Positions 6,068 through 9,865 of a DNA stretch of 9,865 nucleotides are shown piece by piece (position 1 is the first letter of the stretch; every line of letters starts with the position of its first letter). Made by a program: the position numbers and the translations under genes. The DNA comes from Thermogutta sp. (GTDB lineage: Bacteria > Planctomycetota > Planctomycetia > Pirellulales > Thermoguttaceae): contig NZ_JACIYL010000080.1 in the NCBI RefSeq assembly GCF_014359955.1, positions 1 through 9,865 on the forward strand, read 5' to 3'. Below the pieces are notes generated by a model. The model did not search any database. It saw nothing but the letters and a program-made list of their open reading frames with translations, and had not been told where the DNA came from.

Positions 6068-7540
6068 ATGGCATCTGAAACTCCTGCACAGGCTGTTGGT
6101 AATGTGCCGCCGGAACCAAGCCCGGCCAAGCGAAAGCGACTCAAAGAATGCTTTGAGTACGGCAATCGCATAGCGGCTCAAGAGAATTTCGATTATGCCG
6201 CCGACGTCTACACCGAGTGTGTCGTGGGAGAGCCGGGCAATGCGCTGTATGTACAGGCCTTCTTAAGCAATCTTAAGAAGAAGTTCAACAATAACAAGCG
6301 CGGAAAAACGTTTGGATTCTTTAAGCTGGCCCCTCTCAAGGCCGCGCTGAGGAAGGCCGTTCACAGCAAAGACTGGGTGAATGTGTTCCGGATCGGCGCT
6401 GAGGCGCTCAAGATCAACCCATGGGACACCGGTGTGCTCACGGCACTCTCCCAGGCGTGCGAGCAATGCGGGTACCATGAGGCGCAACTCGTTTATCTCA
6501 AGCAAGCGCTCGATGCCAACCCCAAAGATGTGGAAATGTGCCGGCGCTGTGCCCGAACCTTGGCGGAGCTGAATCTTTATGACCAGGCCATCGCCATGTG
6601 GCACAAGGTCGAGCAGCTCAAGCCGAACGATCCGGAGGCTCCCAAGGCGATTGCCGATCTGACGGTTCGTAAGACGATCATAGTGGGGGGCTACGACGAC
6701 ACCGGCGAATCCCGGCGCCGCATCGAAGCGGTCGGTGGGGAGGTTCGAACGCCGGATGCCTTGAGTCGTCGCGAGCGGCTGGAGTTGGAGATCAAGCGAC
6801 AACCCACGAATTTGCCGCTTTATTATGAATTGGCTGAAATTTATGTCCGTGATGGCGAATACGGCAGGGCCGAGCAGTTGATGGCCAAGGCGTACGAAAT
6901 CACGAAAGACGTGGCTGCCAAGGAAAAACTCGAGGACTTGCAGCTTCGTCGGCTCCGTCAGGCCCTGGCCGAAGCAGAAAAGGAATACCGCAGTAATCCA
7001 TCGGACCAGACAAAACAGAAGATGGTGGCTGCCCAGAAGACGCTCTGGGCGAAAGAGCTCGAAGTGTACAAGGATCGCGTGGAACGGTTTCCGAACAATC
7101 TGGCGTTCCGCTTCGAGCTGGGGGTGCGTTACCAGCTTAACGAAATGTATGAAGAGGCGATCAAACAGTACCAGATCGCCCAGACAGACCCCCGGCGGAA
7201 GGGAGTTTGCTTGCTCAACCTGGGTCAGTGTTTCGAGAAAATCGGTCAGCATCGTCTGGCCATGAAGCATTTCGAGGACGCGGTCCAGGAGATTTCCGAC
7301 CGCGACGCCGAGAACAAGAAGCGGGCTCTCTACTCTGCCGCAGTTCTGGCCTACCGTCTCAAGGACTACCGGAGGGCCGAACAGCACGCGAGCGCTCTGG
7401 CAGCCATGGATTATTCCTACCGGAACGTCGGAGAACTGCTGGACAAAATTGCCAAGCGGCTGGAAGCTCAGCGGGGAGGTGCCCCGGCCGAGGAAGAGGC
7501 GGTGGAAGTGGAACTGCCCCCTGGACAAGACGAAGAATAG
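6068..7540 (+). CDS. TPR-repeat protein of a planctomycete-type family, function unknown
   Basis: The protein has 490 residues, no signal peptide and no membrane segment, so it is probably cytoplasmic. Residues 23-75 form a helical N-terminal domain with FEYGNRIAAQENFDYAA and the basic stretch KKKFNNNKRG (70-79). TPR-like helical pairs follow at about 84-185 (for example NPWDTGVLTALSQAC and NPKDVEMCRRCARTLAEL), 248-282, and 345-440 (FRFELGVRYQLNEMYEEAI, LLNLGQCFEKIGQHRLAM). A charged, probably coiled segment at about 285-335 separates two groups. The tail is very acidic (AEEEAVEVE..., 474-490). TPR proteins act as protein-binding scaffolds, and no partner can be read here. The start at 6068 is chosen because GAGG lies about six bases upstream, the family-like sequence begins just after, and a promoter lies at 5949-5976; the frame itself is open back to 5897. 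It precedes rpsT by 86 bases. Confidence 0.85.
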   Translation: MASETPAQAVGNVPPEPSPAKRKRLKECFEYGNRIAAQENFDYAADVYTECVVGEPGNALYVQAFLSNLKKKFNNNKRGKTFGFFKLAPLKAALRKAVHSKDWVNVFRIGAEALKINPWDTGVLTALSQACEQCGYHEAQLVYLKQALDANPKDVEMCRRCARTLAELNLYDQAIAMWHKVEQLKPNDPEAPKAIADLTVRKTIIVGGYDDTGESRRRIEAVGGEVRTPDALSRRERLELEIKRQPTNLPLYYELAEIYVRDGEYGRAEQLMAKAYEITKDVAAKEKLEDLQLRRLRQALAEAEKEYRSNPSDQTKQKMVAAQKTLWAKELEVYKDRVERFPNNLAFRFELGVRYQLNEMYEEAIKQYQIAQTDPRRKGVCLLNLGQCFEKIGQHRLAMKHFEDAVQEISDRDAENKKRALYSAAVLAYRLKDYRRAEQHASALAAMDYSYRNVGELLDKIAKRLEAQRGGAPAEEEAVEVELPPGQDEE

Positions 7541-7550
7541 GCTCGATAAT
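7522..7550 (+). promoter_or_regulatory. Promoter for rpsT, inside the end of the TPR gene
   Basis: TGGACA (7522-7527, five of six) and GATAAT (7545-7550, five of six) are separated by exactly 17 bases, one of the best promoter matches in the window. Its -35 box lies in the last codons of the TPR gene. Initiation would be near 7557, giving rpsT a leader of about 70 bases and expression independent of the TPR gene. Confidence 0.55.
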
Positions 7551-7626
7551 GAGGTTTTTCACAGCGTAGGATGGATTTCGGCAGGGTTGTCATTGTCCAG
7601 ATTGGCTACTGGGTGCTCTGAAGGAT

Positions 7627-7920
7627 ATGCCCAACACAAAAAGTGCGAAAAAACGTCTGCGGCAGAACATCAAGCGGCGGCTCCACAATCGCTCCATCAA
7701 ACGTGCTACCCGGACGCAGTGCCGCAAAGTGCGGGAAGCGGTGGCCGCGGGTGACCTGGCCCGCGCGGAAGAGGAATTGCGCAAGGCCTACAAGCTCCTT
7801 GATCGAGCAGGCGTTAAACGCATCATCCATCCGAATGCTGCGGCAAGAACCAAGGCACGCCTCGCCGCTAAGGTGAACAGTCTGAAGGCGTCGGCCGCGG
7901 CCTCAGGGGCCGCCCAATAG
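7627..7920 (+). CDS. rpsT: 30S ribosomal protein S20
   Basis: The 97-residue, strongly basic product is S20, a primary 16S rRNA-binding protein of the small ribosomal subunit. The N terminus MPNTKSAKKRLRQN is diagnostic and fixes the start. HPNAAARTKARLAAKV (residues 68-83) is the conserved C-terminal helix region. It is slightly longer than the common 85-90 residues because of an alanine/serine-rich tail (88-97). The ribosome binding site is odd: the only purine-rich match, AAGGA (7621-7625), ends one base before the ATG, whereas 5-9 bases is usual. In E. coli S20 represses its own translation and a poor initiation site is part of that control; something similar here is only a guess. A private promoter (7522-7550) and a terminator downstream suggest a single-gene transcript. 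Confidence 0.97.
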   Translation: MPNTKSAKKRLRQNIKRRLHNRSIKRATRTQCRKVREAVAAGDLARAEEELRKAYKLLDRAGVKRIIHPNAAARTKARLAAKVNSLKASAAASGAAQ

Positions 7921-7965
7921 CCCCCGATAATGTCGGGCGGGTGCCGCCCTGCAGCTCTTTTGTCA

Positions 7966-7999
7966 AACTTTTAGCGCGCCTGGGGCGCGCAAGTTGTTT
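7966..7999 (+). terminator. Intrinsic terminator after rpsT
   Basis: GCGCGCC (7974-7980) and GGCGCGC (7984-7990) form a perfect 7-bp stem with a three-base loop. Flanking AACTT (7966-7970) and AAGTT (7991-7995) can extend it across a three-base bulge, and GTTT follows. A second GC stem just upstream (7935-7940 with 7944-7949, loop GTG, then TCTTTT seven bases on) may add to termination. The U-tract is short, so the call is good but not certain. Confidence 0.62.
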
Positions 8000-8000
8000 C

Positions 8001-8345
8001 TCGATCGTTGGGTCGGCTTCGCGCTTTTCTGCGGTTCTGCCGAGGCGATCTCTCAGTTGCCCCTTGTGAGCCTCGTCCAGCGATAGAGTGTCTATCGAGC
8101 TGACAGGAGTTGCGGGCAGCCCGGCTGGATCAGTGCTCAGTAGACACCCGATCGTACGGCACGTTTTCAGCCTGCGCACAGGTCGCCGACTTTACCGCTC
8201 CTTGATGAGGGGACGTTAGAATGGACGCGGCGTCGGTCAGTACCGAAATAAATCCCGCCCAATGGGGCTGAAGCACGGCGCCATCGGCGGCATAATAGAA
8301 GGAGTTGGCCGGTCCTTGCCCAGAACTTGAAAAATGGGTTCATAC
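8001..8345. other. Intergenic region before trpE with a strong hairpin and a 16-codon ORF
   Basis: No established gene fits here. A perfect 7-bp inverted repeat with a three-base loop lies at 8081-8097 (CGATAGA, GTG, TCTATCG) and can be lengthened by CAG 8078-8080 with CTG 8100-8102 over a two-base bulge. A 16-codon ORF at 8221-8271 with a good purine-rich site (GAGGGGA, seven bases upstream) has one Trp codon next to its end. Neither is followed by a clear intrinsic terminator, so an attenuator like that of aroF is not supported. Confidence 0.4.
8268..8296 (+). promoter_or_regulatory. Weak promoter candidate for trpE
   Basis: CATAAT (8291-8296, five of six) lies 17 bases after CTGAAG (8268-8273, three of six). 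Initiation would be near 8303, about 40 bases before trpE. The -35 box is poor, and TAGAAT at 8217-8222 is a rival -10 box that also lacks a good -35. Confidence 0.3.
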
Positions 8346-9865
8346 ATGTCCACACCCAAGTACTATCCAGAATTCACAAAGTTTGCAGAGCTGGCCGAGG
8401 GGGTTGACCTTGTCCCAGTTTATCGCCGCCTCGTCAGTGACTCCCTGACGCCGGTGTCGGCGTTCCACAAGCTGGACGCCGGCCGGTGTGCGTGCCTTGC
8501 CGAGAGCGTCACCGGGGGCGAAAAAGTCGGCCGGTATAGTTTCCTCGCCACGCATCCCTTTTTGGAGGTGGAAGCCTGGGACCGGCGTGTCATTGTTAAC
8601 TCCTACACGGGTGTTTCCGCCTCGGGGGCCCCCCTCCTGGAAACGAGGCAGTATGTCTGCCAGAACCCCATCGAGGAGCTCCGCAAACGCGTGGAAAGCC
8701 TGCGGGTGAGAATGCTCCCCGAACTTCCCCCGTTTTGTGGGGGTGCCGTAGGGTACGTGGGGTATGACGTTGTCCGGTACTATGAGCGGCTGCCGAACAC
8801 GCCGCCCGACGATCGCCACATCCCGGACCTGTCCTTCGGTTTCTACGACAGGATGGTCATTTTCGACAACGTGACCAAAGCCCTCATTGTGGTGGCGCTG
8901 GCCCACGTCCGCCATCCTGGTTGGAGCCTGGCCGACGCCTACGAGGATGCCTGCCGGAGGATTGACGAAGTCATCGAACGTTTGCGCGACACACCGGCGG
9001 ACCTCGAACCCTTCGACATTCCCATCGAAGGGGAACCCACGGTCCAGTATCGATCCAACTTCACACAGGAACAATTCGAAGAGGCCGTTCGCAAGTGCAT
9101 TCGCTACATTGAAGCGGGCGATATTTTTCAGGTGGTGATCAGCCAGCGGCTGGAGGTGGACCTGCAGGCCCACCCGTTTGAGGTGTATCGGGCATTGCGG
9201 GTCATCAACCCCAGCCCGTTCATGTTCTATGTGCGAAGCCCCAGCGTGACACTGGTCGGGAGTTCTCCTGAAATCCTGGTCCGGGTAGTCGGCCGACAGG
9301 TGACGACCCGCCCATTGGCGGGTACCCGCCCCCGAGGCAAATCCGAGGAAGAGGATCGGCGGCTCGCGGAAGAGTTGCTGGCCGATCCTAAAGAGCGGGC
9401 GGAGCATGTCATGCTCGTGGATTTGGGGAGGAATGACCTCGGGCGGGTGTGCCGGTTTGGTTCGATTAAGTTGACCGACGTCATGACGATCGAACGCTAC
9501 AGCCACGTAATGCATATCACGTCGAATGTGACCGGAGAACTGGCACCAGGACGAACGGCCTTTGACGCCCTTCAGGCGTGCCTGCCGGCCGGAACAGTGT
9601 CAGGTGCTCCCAAAGTCCGGGCGATGGAGATCATCGACGAGATCGAACCCCACAAACGGGGGCCCTATGCGGGCGCCGTGGGGTATTTTGACTTCAGCGG
9701 GAACATGGACACATGTATCACGCTCCGGACCATCGTGGTCCAGGGCGACAAGGCCTATGTCCAGGCCGGGGCAGGAATCGTGGCGGATAGTGATCCCCGC
9801 CAGGAGTGGCAGGAAACCCTCAACAAGGCGAGGGGATTACTCAAAGCGATTGAAATTGCCCAGAC
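8346..9865 (+). CDS. trpE: Anthranilate synthase component I (large subunit), 3' end outside the window
   Basis: The 506 residues present cover nearly the whole protein; the frame is still open at the window end. TrpE converts chorismate to anthranilate, the first step of tryptophan synthesis, using ammonia from the TrpG glutaminase subunit. Motifs of the chorismate-binding fold are RPLAGTRPRG (322-331), EHVMLVDLGRNDLGRV (353-368), ERYSHVMHI (383-391) with catalytic His387, PAGTVSGAPKVRAMEII (414-430) and GPYAGAVGY (439-447). Ala325 in PLAGT marks anthranilate synthase; aminodeoxychorismate synthase (PabB) has Lys there. LAESVTGGEKVGRYSFL (51-67) and NPSPFMFY (288-295) match the two parts of the allosteric tryptophan site, so feedback inhibition is expected. 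The start is uncertain: ATG at 8346 and an in-frame ATG at 8334 both lack a good ribosome binding site. trpG may follow beyond the window. Confidence 0.95.
   Translation, partial: MSTPKYYPEFTKFAELAEGVDLVPVYRRLVSDSLTPVSAFHKLDAGRCACLAESVTGGEKVGRYSFLATHPFLEVEAWDRRVIVNSYTGVSASGAPLLETRQYVCQNPIEELRKRVESLRVRMLPELPPFCGGAVGYVGYDVVRYYERLPNTPPDDRHIPDLSFGFYDRMVIFDNVTKALIVVALAHVRHPGWSLADAYEDACRRIDEVIERLRDTPADLEPFDIPIEGEPTVQYRSNFTQEQFEEAVRKCIRYIEAGDIFQVVISQRLEVDLQAHPFEVYRALRVINPSPFMFYVRSPSVTLVGSSPEILVRVVGRQVTTRPLAGTRPRGKSEEEDRRLAEELLADPKERAEHVMLVDLGRNDLGRVCRFGSIKLTDVMTIERYSHVMHITSNVTGELAPGRTAFDALQACLPAGTVSGAPKVRAMEIIDEIEPHKRGPYAGAVGYFDFSGNMDTCITLRTIVVQGDKAYVQAGAGIVADSDPRQEWQETLNKARGLLKAIEIAQ

Noticed and set aside
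8340..9515. Long minus-strand frame (391 codons) opposite trpE
   Set aside because: The plus strand encodes an unmistakable TrpE across the same bases, and the minus-strand frame is His/Pro/Arg-rich with no family pattern.

Overview
The window looks like chromosomal DNA from a moderately GC-rich bacterium, most likely a planctomycete of the Pirellulales/Thermogutta type. I infer this from a TPR protein with a characteristic 'KKFNNNK' N-terminal domain and a small two-helix membrane protein, both of which resemble proteins I associate with that phylum, and from single genes separated by long gaps rather than long operons. No mobile element, CRISPR array, tRNA or rRNA is visible.

Layout: 1-182 (-) is the 5' end of a Bcp-type peroxiredoxin. 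After a non-coding gap comes an aromatic amino acid control unit: a sigma70-like promoter (662-690), a 24-codon leader ORF (727-801) with Trp, Tyr, Tyr, Phe, Tyr and Phe codons packed into eight positions, a strong intrinsic terminator (832-871), and then aroF (940-1980), a type I-beta DAHP synthase. Next are an NAD(P)-dependent aldehyde dehydrogenase (2188-3681), a 60-residue membrane protein (4014-4196), and on the minus strand a uroporphyrinogen-III methyltransferase/synthase fusion (4355-5911). Divergent from the fusion is a TPR protein (6068-7540), followed by rpsT for ribosomal protein S20 (7627-7920) with its own probable promoter and terminator. A 345-base gap then leads to trpE (8346 to the window end, incomplete), the large subunit of anthranilate synthase.

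The genes do not form one pathway, but two sit at key points of aromatic amino acid synthesis: AroF commits carbon to the shikimate pathway and TrpE commits chorismate to tryptophan. The main discovery candidate is the region before aroF. It reads as a complete ribosome-mediated transcription attenuator of the trp/phe type: leader peptide rich in all three end products, a protector hairpin over its codons, an antiterminator segment in the tail of the leader ORF (775-785) complementary to the 5' arm of the terminator (833-844), and the terminator itself. I know of no described attenuator of this kind in planctomycetes. The encoded enzyme also carries the N-terminal ferredoxin-like domain that gives feedback inhibition in its Thermotoga homologue, so control at both transcript and enzyme level is likely. 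No equally clear leader precedes trpE.
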